NCBI GenBank assembly: GCA_015075275.1
Contig: JABTUU010000002.1
Span: 992,001 to 1,056,000, forward strand
DNA: 64,000 nucleotides
Source of the DNA: Anaerolineales bacterium
Lineage (GTDB): Bacteria > Chloroflexota > Anaerolineae > Anaerolineales > Villigracilaceae
Reading direction: 5' to 3'
Positions 17,701 to 25,791 of this stretch are shown in pieces. The notes beneath the pieces are model-generated. The model ran no database searches. It was not told where the DNA came from and was given only the letters and a program-made list of their open reading frames with translations. Position 1 is the stretch's first letter, and each line of letters opens with the position of its first letter. The translations under genes were made by a program, and so were the position numbers.

Positions 17701-17807
17701 AGGAACGCCTCGAACGGCAGATTCAAGTCACGGATAAGGAGATTGATTCGCTGGTCTATCAGTTGTATGGGCTGAACGAAGAAGAGATCAAAATCGTGGA
17801 GAGTTAA
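14721..17807 (+). CDS. Type IIG restriction-modification enzyme (Eco57I-like, nuclease plus N6-adenine methyltransferase)
   Basis: 1028 residues. The N-terminal nuclease module has a PD-(D/E)xK-like arrangement: Asp in ADYAFRVG near residue 75 and EAKK at 92-95. Methyltransferase motif I is DPACGSGTF at 431 and motif IV NPPW at 598-601. The C-terminal part resembles a TaqI-type target recognition domain and ends with EIDSLVYQLYGLNEEEIK, typical of the family. One polypeptide would both methylate and cut a specific DNA site, so no partner is needed. Two short palindromic elements are inserted in frame (about residues 257-283 and 576-586), the second just before the catalytic NPPW. If tolerated, the enzyme may work; otherwise it is decaying. 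Confidence 0.9.
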   Translation: MTSQTAPASIHKLVETFEQNLDSYRSSKNETELRREFLDKFFAALGWDVANEKAYDEAHKEVVHEFSVEVSGQQKKADYAFRVGSAFDFLVEAKKPSVKIESSQDAAFQIRRYGWSAKLPINILTDFEHFAVYDCRAKPSYNDKAATGRILLIHYTEYVERWDEIAAIFSPEAVRQGSFAKYAEGMKGKRGTADVDDAFLQEIERWRELLAKNIALRNEDIDIAGLNYAVQMTIDRIVFLRICEERGIEAENQLLDLVTLSEAKGLRDHRKDSSVAALPQNDMGRGVYQELCELFKRADTKYNSGLFHFKQEKEQASRADDLTLDLAIDDKVLKDIISNLYYPKSPYAFLYIPADILGQVYERFLGKVIRLTAGHQAKVEEKPEVRKAGGVYYTPTYIVDYIVKNTVGKLLENREQRVVTPVDVAKLKIVDPACGSGTFLLGAYQFLLDWHLNWYVNDDVEKWVKQKAILKAESGYRLTTSKKKEILLNNIHGVDIDAQAVEVTKLSLLLKVLENASGQMGLGMERVLPDLGNNIKCGNSLIGWDYFEGQLLPDDEERARVNPFDWKSEFPQVFQQTSEVSKTSEVSRRGGFDAVIGNPPWGGDLTFEEKDYLIEKFASVHMRTPDTFNYLMANAHNLTSRSGIVGFIIPNNFLFQHEYAKAREFYTRNAKLLEAINLGDDVFAVTAPSCIVIVERNLTSNNNYEVFVSDLRNVDRSNLPEHLVSRSGTTITPTDILESPDFVIPMNKIASRLISKIIKVVPTLLGDVCDEVAAGIGTGGDKIFRISDTDAKKHRIEENLLHPVLVGRDIQAYYLPENSGYSIIYSTKAITSKTHPKTLEYLKPFQDKLSQKREAQKGLIPWWSLHWPRYPELFNAPKIILRQTANSLYATLDNIGYYCINSIIIIRPKNIELILFYLGLLNSRLVRWVYQNLTQEENRVFAEVKPVNLRKLPIRTIDFTNPAEKAQHDKMVALVEAMLAAHKSLAAAHSPAEKERLERQIQVTDKEIDSLVYQLYGLNEEEIKIVES
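15491..15567. repeat. Palindromic repeat inserted in frame in the type IIG gene
   Basis: A 77-bp element bounded by TGTCACCCTGAG and CTCAGAATGACA, imperfect inverted ends. It is read through in frame and encodes roughly residues 257-283 of the enzyme, a stretch (SEAKGLRDHRKDSSVAALPQ) unlike its surroundings. Confidence 0.65.
16447..16479. repeat. Perfect 33-bp palindrome inserted in frame before the NPPW motif
   Basis: Arms AGACTTCCGAAGTCT and AGACTTCGGAAGTCT (15 bp each, perfectly complementary) around CGA. It encodes the repeated peptide TSEVSKTSEVS at residues 576-586, about a dozen residues before the catalytic NPPW. Confidence 0.75.
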
Positions 17808-17902
17808 GACCTGACAGGTTTCCACAGAACCGCGATTGATCGAGTCTCGTCCCGTTCGTAGAAGTCCGATTAACTCTCGTCACGATAAAACCTGTCAGGT
17901 CT
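17807..17902. repeat. 96-bp element with 15-bp terminal inverted repeats
   Basis: It starts at the last base of the type IIG stop codon. Ends AGACCTGACAGGTTT and AAACCTGTCAGGTCT are perfect inverted repeats. The interior has no coding frame of note. It separates the intact gene end from a second, degenerate copy of the same gene end. Confidence 0.75.
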
Positions 17903-17974
17903 GGATACAGGAGAGATTGATTCGCTGGTCTATCAGTTGTATGGGCTGACGGAGGAAGAAATCAAAATCGTGGA
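17903..17974 (+). pseudogene. Duplicated 3' end of a type IIG restriction gene (remnant)
   Basis: About 70 bases closely match the last codons of the preceding gene (17732-17801): both contain GATTGATTCGCTGGTCTATC and go on to a Tyr-Gly-Leu segment and an Ile-Lys-Ile-Val-Glu end. Differences are scattered substitutions, as expected for a decayed paralogue or an old duplication. No start or upstream coding part remains. The rest of the 370-base gap holds the 96-bp element and the promoter of the next gene. Confidence 0.7.
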
Positions 17975-18113
17975 AGGCGAGCAGCGAAATAGGCTCGGGG
18001 CTTTTTTATACGCAGATTTCGCGGAGAGATTCGCGTCGTCCGTAAGACTCGCGCGCAGAAACCGATTTTGTCAAACGATAATGAGAAAGTCATGATTTGC
18101 CCGACCTGTAAAC

Positions 18114-18142
18114 TTGACGCGCCACTTTGGATATGCTACCAT
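18114..18142 (+). promoter_or_regulatory. Promoter of the LysM lipoprotein gene
   Basis: TTGACG (18114-18119), 17-base spacer, TACCAT (18137-18142), with TG immediately upstream of the -10 (extended -10). The gene starts 35 bases downstream of the -10 with GGAG seven bases before its ATG. Confidence 0.6.
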
Positions 18143-18177
18143 CGTCAAAATTTTGATCTAGATACTGGAGAAACGGC

Positions 18178-18903
18178 ATGATACAGATGAAGCGGAGTAT
18201 ACGAATTGCCTGCATGGCGGCGCTGTCGGCAATTCTAATCGCGGGATGCAATCGCCCTTATTCGACTCCGCCGGCAGTGACGAATACGCCGATTGATAAA
18301 GACAGTTTCTTTTCTACGCCGGCGAAACAACCGGGCGGTCAGTTAAGCGACGCGGAAATTTTCGCTACGCAGACGGCGCAGGGGATGACGCCCAGCGCGC
18401 CGCATACGGCTACGCCCGGCGACTCTTCGCAAGACCCGACCGTCACATTAACGCCGTTTGTACAGGTTCCGACTGCAATTGACGTGAATCCTACCGCAAC
18501 TCTGGCAGTCTCGACGAATGCGCCGGCGCCCACGTCCGCTTCGATTCCGTCGGGAAACCGCCCGGCGACGTACACGTTGCAAAGCCAGGAATTTCCATTC
18601 TGCATTGCTCGGCGTTATAACCTTGATCCCGATTCGTTGCTGGCGCAAAATGGGTTGAGCGGCGGAACTGTGCTATACGCCGGTTACCAGTTGACTCTCT
18701 CCAACGTCGCTTCGCCGTTCCCGGGCAACCGCGCCTTGCGCGCGCACCCCGCTTCATACACAGTGAGCGGCGACGCCGATACGACGGTCTATGGCGTAGC
18801 GTGCAAATTCGGCGACGTAACCCCAGAGGCGATCGTCGCGGCGAACAGCGGCGTCTCGCTCGGCTCGACGTTTAGCGTAGGGCAGATGATCAGCATCCCT
18901 TAA
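18178..18903 (+). CDS. Lipoprotein with two LysM domains
   Basis: 241 residues. The N-terminus has a lipoprotein signal with lipobox LIAGC. A Thr/Pro/Ala-rich disordered spacer follows to about residue 120. Two LysM-like units come next: TYTLQSQEFPFCIARRYNL...GYQLTLS and SYTVSGDADTTVYGVACKFG...VGQMISIP. LysM domains bind N-acetylglucosamine polymers such as peptidoglycan, so this is probably a membrane-anchored wall-binding protein. Each unit contains one Cys (in FCIARRY and VACKFG), which could pair in a disulfide outside the cell. The ATG at 18178 has GGAG seven bases upstream. No catalytic domain is present. Confidence 0.85.
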   Translation: MIQMKRSIRIACMAALSAILIAGCNRPYSTPPAVTNTPIDKDSFFSTPAKQPGGQLSDAEIFATQTAQGMTPSAPHTATPGDSSQDPTVTLTPFVQVPTAIDVNPTATLAVSTNAPAPTSASIPSGNRPATYTLQSQEFPFCIARRYNLDPDSLLAQNGLSGGTVLYAGYQLTLSNVASPFPGNRALRAHPASYTVSGDADTTVYGVACKFGDVTPEAIVAANSGVSLGSTFSVGQMISIP

Positions 18904-18921
18904 TTTCCACGAAAATCCAGT

Positions 18922-18948
18922 AAGCCCGGGCAAACGCTCGGGCTTTTC
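18922..18948 (+). terminator. Rho-independent terminator after the LysM gene
   Basis: AAGCCCG and CGGGCTT arms around a short loop, followed by TTTCTTTCT. It lies 20 bases after the stop codon. Confidence 0.75.
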
Positions 18949-18981
18949 TTTCTCAATGTCAAATATCATAGGAGGTAAAGC

Positions 18982-19527
18982 ATGCCTTTTACATTGCTCA
19001 AATCGACCGCTCTGATGCAGGGACGCGCGTTTAAGATCCGCCGCGACACTCTTAGAACGCCCGATGGACGCGAGACGAATTTTGAGATCGTTGAACATGG
19101 CGGTTCGGCGGTCATTATCCCTGTAGACGACGAAGGAAATATCTGGTTTGTGCGGCAATATCGTCACGCGGCGGGCGCGGACCTGTTGGAGCTGCCCGCT
19201 GGCACGCGCGATGGCGACGAGCCTTTCGATGAATGCGCCGCGCGCGAGATCCGCGAAGAGACGGGTATGGAGGCGAAGCGACTGCTCAGCGTCGGTACAT
19301 TCTATCTTGCGCCCGGCTATTCCACCGAACTCATGGGGGTGTTTCTGGCGACCGATCTGCAGCGCAACCCGCTCGCCCCCGATGCGGATGAATTCCTTTC
19401 AGTGGAAAAGATACCGGTGAAACGCGCTTTTGAGTTGGCGCAGCGCGGCGAAATCCCAGACGCCAAATCGTTGGCGGCGTTGTTGATGGCGCGCCCGCAT
19501 TTAGAAACATATCTCAATGTGCGTTAG
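18982..19527 (+). CDS. Nudix hydrolase, ADP-ribose pyrophosphatase type
   Basis: 181 residues. A perfect Nudix box lies at 74-96: Gly74, five residues, Glu80, seven residues, REI (88-90), EE (92-93) and Gly95. The flanking pattern VRQYRHAAGADLLELPAGT is typical of ADP-ribose/ADP-sugar pyrophosphatases, which hydrolyse ADP-ribose to AMP and ribose phosphate with Mg2+. The start has AGGAGG upstream. It stands as a single gene between the LysM terminator and the transporter. The precise nucleotide sugar is uncertain. Confidence 0.9.
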   Translation: MPFTLLKSTALMQGRAFKIRRDTLRTPDGRETNFEIVEHGGSAVIIPVDDEGNIWFVRQYRHAAGADLLELPAGTRDGDEPFDECAAREIREETGMEAKRLLSVGTFYLAPGYSTELMGVFLATDLQRNPLAPDADEFLSVEKIPVKRAFELAQRGEIPDAKSLAALLMARPHLETYLNVR

Positions 19528-19644
19528 ATCGGACCTTGTAGAAATTCGTAAAATTGTAAAGCAACCGCTTAAGGAGTTTAGGGTTTAAGATAAGACGCTA
19601 AGAGCGTTTGATCTGCAACTTAATTATCAACAAGGAAAACAATC

Positions 19645-20961
19645 ATGCGAAGAATTACAAAGTTTGTCAGTTACGCGTTTGGCAATTTCGCCAATACTAT
19701 CGCTTACGAAGTCTTCCAAAATCGAATTAAGTTTTATTATGTGGACGTGCTCGGCGTTTCGAGCGCGTTGATCGGAACGCTGTGGGCGGTCTATGGGTTA
19801 TGGAACGTGATCAACGATCCGTTGATGGGGCAGTTGTCGGATCGCACGCGCTCGCGTTTCGGCAGACGCATACCCTACGTCGCCTTCGGCGCGATTCCGC
19901 TCGGCTTGTCGTTCTTCTTCTTATGGACTCCGCCGACTCACAGCCCGCTTATTCTAGCCGTCTATTTCTTTATTATCCTATTTATTTTCGACACGATCTA
20001 TAGTTTGATTTATGTGGCGTACAACGCGCTCTTTCCCGAAGTCGCTCCTACGCCGCGCGATCGTATTGACCTTTCGGTGACGCGCGAAGTTTTAGGAGCG
20101 GTCGCGTTATTGCTGGCGTTCATCCTTGCGCCCATTCTTGCTGAAAGCGTCGGCTATTTGGCGATGGGCGCGATCATGGGCGTGTTGGTTGCGGCGGGCT
20201 ATCTGGTCTCTATCATCGGCGTGAAGGAAAAGAAAGTTCCCGAAAACGAAGAAAATATGGAAATGGGCGCGTCGCTTCGCGCGGTGTTCGGCAGCGTTCC
20301 GTTTCGTTGGTTTCTGGGCGCAAACGTCGCCAAAGAATACATTTGGGTGGCGCTGGCGGGGATGCTCCCGTTTTGGAGGAAGTATGCGCTCGGCATTCAA
20401 GCGCCGATAGACGTATTCGGCATGAAACTTGGCGGCGGCGATGCGGAGGCGGTCTTGCTTGGCGTTCCGATCCTGCTTTGCGTCCCGATGTTTTTCATTT
20501 GGCGTCCGATTGTGGCGCGATTAGGCTACCGTAAAGCGTGGATCGCCGGCGCGTTTGCGATAATTCCCGGACTGCTCATGATGGCGCTTGCTCACGACTT
20601 TTACACCGGGCTGCTGGGGACGCTTCTTATGGTGCCGGGGCTGACCTCAACGCTGCTCATGCCGTTTCCAATCATCTCGGAAGTGATTGACGACGACGCT
20701 AAACGACATCATGGCGTGAGCCGCGAAGGATTGTTCTTTGGCATGAACAGCGGCTTGACAAAAATCTCGTTCTCGCTGGAAGGCATCTTCTTTGCGCTGA
20801 TCATGGGCGCGACCGGCTTCGTGGCAGGCTCCGATATTCAATCAGAAGCCGCGATCGTAGGAACGCGGCTTTTGATTGGCGGCGTTCCCATCCTTGCGAG
20901 TTTGTGTATCGCGTTCTGCATGTGGCGTTATCCGCTTGGACGCGACGCGATTAAATCGTAA
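19645..20961 (+). CDS. GPH-type MFS transporter (sugar:cation symporter family)
   Basis: 438 residues with about twelve predicted membrane helices. The N-terminal pattern YGLWNVINDPLMGQLSDRTRSRFGRR is the cytoplasmic loop 2-3 signature of glycoside-pentoside-hexuronide:cation symporters (MelB/MFS_2 group). These import sugars or related solutes with Na+ or H+. The start ATG follows AAGGAAAA. The next gene, a PLP-dependent lyase/decarboxylase, begins 33 bases downstream and may share the transcript, so the solute could be an amine or amino-alcohol derivative rather than a sugar; that is inference only. Confidence 0.85.
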   Translation: MRRITKFVSYAFGNFANTIAYEVFQNRIKFYYVDVLGVSSALIGTLWAVYGLWNVINDPLMGQLSDRTRSRFGRRIPYVAFGAIPLGLSFFFLWTPPTHSPLILAVYFFIILFIFDTIYSLIYVAYNALFPEVAPTPRDRIDLSVTREVLGAVALLLAFILAPILAESVGYLAMGAIMGVLVAAGYLVSIIGVKEKKVPENEENMEMGASLRAVFGSVPFRWFLGANVAKEYIWVALAGMLPFWRKYALGIQAPIDVFGMKLGGGDAEAVLLGVPILLCVPMFFIWRPIVARLGYRKAWIAGAFAIIPGLLMMALAHDFYTGLLGTLLMVPGLTSTLLMPFPIISEVIDDDAKRHHGVSREGLFFGMNSGLTKISFSLEGIFFALIMGATGFVAGSDIQSEAAIVGTRLLIGGVPILASLCIAFCMWRYPLGRDAIKS

Positions 20962-20994
20962 GTTTGTTTTACCCAAATGGAGAGTTGAGTTGAC

Positions 20995-22425
20995 ATGAAC
21001 ATCCCGCAAACTGGATTATCGAAGCAGGAAATTTTTGCCGCGTTGCAAGCCTTCAAAGGGCGCGACATGAACTGGCAGGCAGGGAAAGTTTTTTGTTACG
21101 TTTACGATCCTGGCGAAGACCCCGCCGAAGTTACGCAGAAAGCCTACCTCGCCTTCTTGAGCGAGAACGGACTCGACCCGACCGTTTTCCCTTCGCTGCT
21201 AAAACTCGAAACGGATGTCGTTCGTATGATCGTCAACCTCTTGCGCGGGGATGCGAACGCGGTCGGTCATCTCACCAGCGGCGGCACAGAGAGCATCATG
21301 CTGGCGGTGAAAACCGCGCGCGATAAAGCCCGCGTCGAGCAGCCGCACATTACCCAACCTGAAATGGTTCTACCGAAGACCGCGCATGCCGCTTTCCATA
21401 AAGCCGCGCATTATTTGAGCGTGAAACCTATCGTTGTGGATATTGACCCCGTCACGTTCAAGGTCCGCGCCGAAGATATGGAAAAAGCCGTCACCGAAAA
21501 TACAATTCTGCTGGTCGCGTCCGCGCCGAATTATTCGCAAGGCGTAATTGACCCCATCGCAGAAATCGGCGCAATCGCGCAGAAGCATAATTTGCTTTTT
21601 CATGTGGACGGCTGCGTGGGCGGCATTCATCTTTCGTTCATGCGAAAACTCGGTTACGATATTCCCGATTTTGATTTCACCATCGCGGGCGTTACGTCTA
21701 TTTCCGCCGATATGCACAAATACGGTTACGCCGCGAAGGGTTGCTCGGTCATTATGTATCGCAGCAAAGAGATACGCAAATATCAAATTTTTGCCTGCAC
21801 CGACACGACGGGGTACACGCTCGTCAACCCGACCGTGTTGAGCAGTAAAAGCGGCGGTCCCTTTGCGGGCGCATGGGCGATCCTCAACTTTTTGGGCGAG
21901 GAAGGCTATCAGCGCATTGTCCAAACAGTGCAAGAGGCGACGCGGAAAATCATCGCGGGAGTCAATGCCATCCCTGAATTGCGCGTGTTAGGACAACCTG
22001 CGATGTGCATGTTCTCGTTCGCTTCGGATGTTATCAACGTCTATCAACTTGCGGATGAAATGGGCAAGCGCGGCTGGTACATTCAAGGGCAGTTTTCCAC
22101 GCCGCTCACGCCGCGCAATTTGCATATTTCGGTCACATACGGCAGCGCTCCCAACGCGGACGCCTTGCTGGCAGATTTGCGTGAATGCGTGGAAATCGTC
22201 AAAGCCAAAGAGCCGATTGATTCGGATTCAATCAAAGCGATGATTGATATGGCGCTGCAAAGCCCCGACCCCGAAGCGGCGTTTGGTCAACTCGCCGCCT
22301 CCGCTGGGTTGAGCGGCACGGAACTGCCGACCGAGATGGCGTTCATCAACGAAGTGATGGACGCGCTGCCCGATGCGGTTTGCAATACGTTCTTGATCAA
22401 CTTCTTCAACGATCTGTACGCGTAG
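20995..22425 (+). CDS. PLP-dependent lyase/decarboxylase, sphingosine-1-phosphate lyase-like
   Basis: 476 residues, group II decarboxylase fold. The PLP lysine is probably Lys242 in SADMHKYGYAAKG, with the preceding Asp in HVDGCVGG contacting the ring nitrogen. The combination of GGTESIMLAVKTAR, the DMHKYGY lysine and a C-terminal extension matches bacterial sphinganine-1-phosphate lyase/glutamate-decarboxylase-like proteins. It could cleave phosphorylated long-chain bases or decarboxylate an amino acid. The ATG at 20995 has GGAG upstream. The 3' end overlaps the convergent methyltransferase gene by 20 bases. Confidence 0.82.
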   Translation: MNIPQTGLSKQEIFAALQAFKGRDMNWQAGKVFCYVYDPGEDPAEVTQKAYLAFLSENGLDPTVFPSLLKLETDVVRMIVNLLRGDANAVGHLTSGGTESIMLAVKTARDKARVEQPHITQPEMVLPKTAHAAFHKAAHYLSVKPIVVDIDPVTFKVRAEDMEKAVTENTILLVASAPNYSQGVIDPIAEIGAIAQKHNLLFHVDGCVGGIHLSFMRKLGYDIPDFDFTIAGVTSISADMHKYGYAAKGCSVIMYRSKEIRKYQIFACTDTTGYTLVNPTVLSSKSGGPFAGAWAILNFLGEEGYQRIVQTVQEATRKIIAGVNAIPELRVLGQPAMCMFSFASDVINVYQLADEMGKRGWYIQGQFSTPLTPRNLHISVTYGSAPNADALLADLRECVEIVKAKEPIDSDSIKAMIDMALQSPDPEAAFGQLAASAGLSGTELPTEMAFINEVMDALPDAVCNTFLINFFNDLYA

Positions 22426-23302
22426 GTTTTACTGCTTTAGCGATTGCGGCAATGTGCTCCGGTGTGTTGCCGCAACAACCGCCCACGACTCTCGCTCCTA
22501 ATTTAACGTACGCCTGCGCGTACGCCGCCATATCTGCGGGACTCATATCATATACGGCTTGCTCGGTTTCGACGTCCATGTGCGGGACGCCGGCGTTTGG
22601 CTTCACCCATAAAGGAAAGTTTGGCAGGGTCGCTGCATATTCTTTAACGACGGCTTCCATGTTGTCGAGCGTTGTCCCGCAGTTTGCGCCGATGAGAGTC
22701 GCGCCCATCTCGGCATATTTCTTGATCGCATCCTTCGGTTTAACTCCCATCATCGAGCGCGTGCCGCGATCGTAACTGAACGAGACAACGATCGGCAGGT
22801 CGGTCATGGAGCGCGCGCCTTCAAACGCGGCTGTCGTTTCCTCAATAGCGAACATGGTTTCAATTACCAGTAAATCTACGCCGCCGGCGGCGAGGGCTTT
22901 GGCTTGTTCGGCGAACGCGGCTTTCACCTCATCGAACTCGAGCGGACCGTAGGGTTTGATCAACGCGCCGACCGGTCCCAGCGAGCCGGCGACCAGCCCG
23001 TTGTTGAGCGCGGCGGCTTTGCGCGCAATCTCCGCTGCGCGCATGTTCACTTCGGGAGCGCGCTCTTGATATTTTGAATCTTTCATCCGCATGCGCGTTC
23101 CGCCAAAGGTGCAAGTAAGGATGATATCCGAACCAGCCTCGGCAAATGATGAAGCGAGTTTGAAGATCGCGTCGGGATCGTCAAGAATCAAATCTTCCGG
23201 CGGTCTGCCGGGCTTGAGTCCCATCTTTTGTAAGTTCGAGCCTGTCGCGCCATCCGCAACCAGAATTTCGCCGGAATGAAGCCTTTTAAGAAATCTGTTC
23301 AT
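22406..23302 (-). CDS. Homocysteine S-methyltransferase domain protein
   Basis: 298 residues comprising only the homocysteine-binding barrel. Zinc ligands are Cys208 (GANCGT) and Cys276/Cys277 (GGCCGNTPEH), with the N-terminal ADGATGSNLQ motif of the family. It equals the first module of MetH without folate, cobalamin or activation modules. The methyl donor could be a corrinoid protein, betaine or S-methylmethionine. It lies 73 bases downstream of a RamA/RACo-like activator on the same strand, which suggests work with a corrinoid. The gene end overlaps the convergent PLP enzyme. Confidence 0.88.
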   Translation of the reverse strand: MNRFLKRLHSGEILVADGATGSNLQKMGLKPGRPPEDLILDDPDAIFKLASSFAEAGSDIILTCTFGGTRMRMKDSKYQERAPEVNMRAAEIARKAAALNNGLVAGSLGPVGALIKPYGPLEFDEVKAAFAEQAKALAAGGVDLLVIETMFAIEETTAAFEGARSMTDLPIVVSFSYDRGTRSMMGVKPKDAIKKYAEMGATLIGANCGTTLDNMEAVVKEYAATLPNFPLWVKPNAGVPHMDVETEQAVYDMSPADMAAYAQAYVKLGARVVGGCCGNTPEHIAAIAKAVKPTRTDR

Positions 23303-23375
23303 TGTTCCTTTTCCGAATCGCCAAGCCTATGAAGGCAGGTCTTTGCGCCCTTGGCGTTCCTTGCGGTGAATAAAA

Positions 23376-25523
23376 TCACTTCATAAAATTCTTCGCTATC
23401 GGGTCAACGATGCGATTTGGGATCAAATGCGCGATATGTTCGAACGGCTCGCTCATGTGCGGAAAACTCGTCGCCAGCATGAATTGATTTTGAAAGTTGG
23501 GATCGGTCGGCAGTTCAAAACGTTCCACGCTGCGTGCAACCGCATCAATCTCATTGCGCTTCTCGACGTTTAGCAACGCAATGCGCGCGCCGTCGCCGGC
23601 TGAATTTCCGACTGCGTACACGTTCTCTAATGTGCAATCGGGGATCAGCCCGATTAACATCGCCTTCTCTTTGTCAATGTAACTTCCAAAGCCGCCCGCC
23701 AAAATAATTTTATCGGGGCTTTCTAATTTTTTATGCTTCAATAATGTGCGCGCAGCGGTGAACAGCGCGGCTTTCGCCAGTTGGATCTGCCGCACATCTT
23801 TTTGTGTGATCGGAATATCGTGTCCGATGGAGGTTTCTTCCGCCCAAGCGATTATGTATTCCCAGCCCGATTCGCCTTCGCGGACGCGCTTCCCTCTCGG
23901 AGACGATGCCGGCTCCAAGGTCTTCTTGAATTTACCTCGCGAGTCGATGATTCCCACGCGGAATAATTCTGCGACCGCGTCAATGATGGCGGAACCGCAA
24001 ATTCCTTTGACTCGCCCCGCCAAGTCGCCGCGTTGCGCGTTCCAACCTTCGACGCCGATAACCTTGTATTTTGGCTCAAGCGTCGCGTCGTCAATTTGGA
24101 CGCGTTCGATGGCGCCGGGCGCGGCGCGCATACCATATTCCACATGCGCGCCCTCAAGCGCGGGACCCGTCGGCGTGGAGGTGCAGATCAGCCCGCGCCG
24201 GTTGCCCAACACGAGTTCCGCGTTTGTGCCGACGTCAATTAATAGCCAATTTTCATCTTGCTTATGCGGCTCTTCTGCAAGGATCATCGCGCTGGTATCC
24301 GCTCCAACAAACGATGCGATGGTCGGCAGGATGTGAATATTCCCCGATGGATTGACGCTCAGCCCGAGTTCGCGCGCCTTAACGTCAACCGATTTGTGAA
24401 TCGTAGGAACGAATGGAGCGTGTCCTAAATCCCTTGGAGATAGATTTAATAACACATGGTGCATGGTCGAATTGCCGACGAGGACCATTTCGAGAATGTC
24501 GTTTATGTTGATATCGTTGCGAGGGCGCGCCGGCTCTTTGTCCGATGCGATCTCCAACTCGCTAAAGGATCGCTTCGTATTCGCCGTTTGAGGCTCGGCT
24601 CGCAACGACATGTTAGCGGAACGAACCGCCTGCTTCAACAACTTATTCAATGTGGAGATGATCGCCTTGTGTAGTTTCTCCAATCCATCGGAATGTTCAG
24701 CGCTATATTGTATCCGCGACATAACGTCTTCGCCGTATACGATCTGCGGATTCATCTCGGATTCAGCCGCGAGTAATTCCCCCGTCCTCAAATTGCAAAG
24801 ATATAACGCGACGGTTGTCGAGCCGATATCCACTGCCGCGCCGTAACTGTCTTCATGGAATCCAGCTCGAACGGCGACGACTTCCGAGTTATTCCACACC
24901 GAGACGGTAACATTCCAGGCTGCCTCGCGCAGCGTTTTTGCGAGAGTCTGCAAACAGCGATAATCAATTGTAAATTCGCGCCAGCGCGGAATCTTCGCTT
25001 CGACGCCGTGAACCAACTGCATGGAAGTCTCCAACCCTTTAGCGAGCCGTTCCCAGTCTGCGATAGGGCGTTCCAAACTAGGCGGAGATAAGGTTACGAA
25101 GTAGTTGCGAATCGCAGGCTTGACCTCGATCGGGCGGTTGCTTGCGCTTTTACGGACGATCTGCTTATTGCCGCGACTCTCTTCCGGGACGTTGATCAGC
25201 ACATCGCCGAGAATTTTGCATTGACAAGATAAGCGGACTTGCCCGATCTCCCAGCCTTTGTCTCTTAGCAATTTGGGTCTGCGCTCAAGATAAGCGCGTT
25301 CTTCCGCGCCTATGGGCGAGAGATGTTCGCGTTTTGAAGTGATGTCGTATTTTTCGAAGCGTCCTTCCTCGATCAATATGAGACATTTGCCGCAGGTGGC
25401 GTTTTCAGCGCATATCGATTCGATATCCACGCCGAGTTCGCGCGCGGCAGTGCGGACCGATGCGCCTTCGTCGGCTTGTCCGCGTTGACCGGAAGGCTGG
25501 AGGATGATGGTGTGTTTCGTCAT
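23376..25523 (-). CDS. Corrinoid activation protein, RACo/RamA-like (2Fe-2S ferredoxin + DUF4445)
   Basis: 715 residues. The N-terminal [2Fe-2S] ferredoxin domain has Cys38, Cys44, Cys47 and Cys100. The large C-terminal part is the ASKHA-type ATPase/DUF4445 region, with GAAVDIGSTTVALYL, LVGNSTMHHVLL and LLIDVGTNAELVLG as phosphate-loop-like elements. Such proteins use ATP to reduce inactive Co(II) corrinoids back to Co(I), reactivating corrinoid methyltransferases. Next to a lone homocysteine methyltransferase module, it fits the RamA-type reactivation known for split methionine synthases. Residues about 305-338 are encoded by a palindromic repeat inserted in frame, between the ASKHA segments. 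The ATG has no clear Shine-Dalgarno but a TATAAT-like box lies close upstream. Confidence 0.85.
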   Translation of the reverse strand: MTKHTIILQPSGQRGQADEGASVRTAARELGVDIESICAENATCGKCLILIEEGRFEKYDITSKREHLSPIGAEERAYLERRPKLLRDKGWEIGQVRLSCQCKILGDVLINVPEESRGNKQIVRKSASNRPIEVKPAIRNYFVTLSPPSLERPIADWERLAKGLETSMQLVHGVEAKIPRWREFTIDYRCLQTLAKTLREAAWNVTVSVWNNSEVVAVRAGFHEDSYGAAVDIGSTTVALYLCNLRTGELLAAESEMNPQIVYGEDVMSRIQYSAEHSDGLEKLHKAIISTLNKLLKQAVRSANMSLRAEPQTANTKRSFSELEIASDKEPARPRNDININDILEMVLVGNSTMHHVLLNLSPRDLGHAPFVPTIHKSVDVKARELGLSVNPSGNIHILPTIASFVGADTSAMILAEEPHKQDENWLLIDVGTNAELVLGNRRGLICTSTPTGPALEGAHVEYGMRAAPGAIERVQIDDATLEPKYKVIGVEGWNAQRGDLAGRVKGICGSAIIDAVAELFRVGIIDSRGKFKKTLEPASSPRGKRVREGESGWEYIIAWAEETSIGHDIPITQKDVRQIQLAKAALFTAARTLLKHKKLESPDKIILAGGFGSYIDKEKAMLIGLIPDCTLENVYAVGNSAGDGARIALLNVEKRNEIDAVARSVERFELPTDPNFQNQFMLATSFPHMSEPFEHIAHLIPNRIVDPIAKNFMK
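24512..24610. repeat. Palindromic repeat (TGTCGTTGCGAGG family), copy 3, inside a CDS
   Basis: Bounded by TATCGTTGCGAG (24512) and CTCGCAACGACA (ending 24610), related to the intergenic copies at 1195 and 58539. It is 99 bases long, exactly 33 codons, and is read through in frame on the minus strand. Confidence 0.75.
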
Positions 25524-25630
25524 ATTCTATGAGTCATAAAGAATTATATATAATTTCACGGCGAAGTTGTACGAGAAGATGCGTTGTGGGTCAATATAAA
25601 AACGCTTGCAAGCTTTCATTTTTATAATAA

Positions 25631-25654
25631 ATATCATAAATATTATGATATAAT
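25631..25654. promoter_or_regulatory. Perfect 21-bp palindromic operator overlapping a metE-side -10 box
   Basis: Arms ATATCATAA and TTATGATAT around ATA (25631-25651) are perfectly complementary. The right arm overlaps TATAAT (25649-25654) facing metE. It sits between the divergent activator gene (start 25523) and metE (start 25792). The form resembles ArsR/SmtB-family operators, some of which regulate methionine genes, but the regulator is not in the window. No SAM or cobalamin riboswitch motif was seen in this 268-base gap. It also holds a TTTGTCAAAA direct repeat near 25715-25732. Confidence 0.65.
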
Positions 25655-25791
25655 GAGTTGTTAATTCCTGTCTTTTACTGCGCTTTTAAAGTAGGCAGAT
25701 GTTGCATACATAATTTGTCAAAATTTGTCAAAGATTAAGACATGGACGCTTCTCGGTATATATTATGAAAATAAGAGGTATGTAGAACACG

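Noticed and set aside
25524..25791. SAM or cobalamin riboswitch before metE
   Set aside because: I found no B12 box or SAM-box core; the visible feature is a DNA palindrome.
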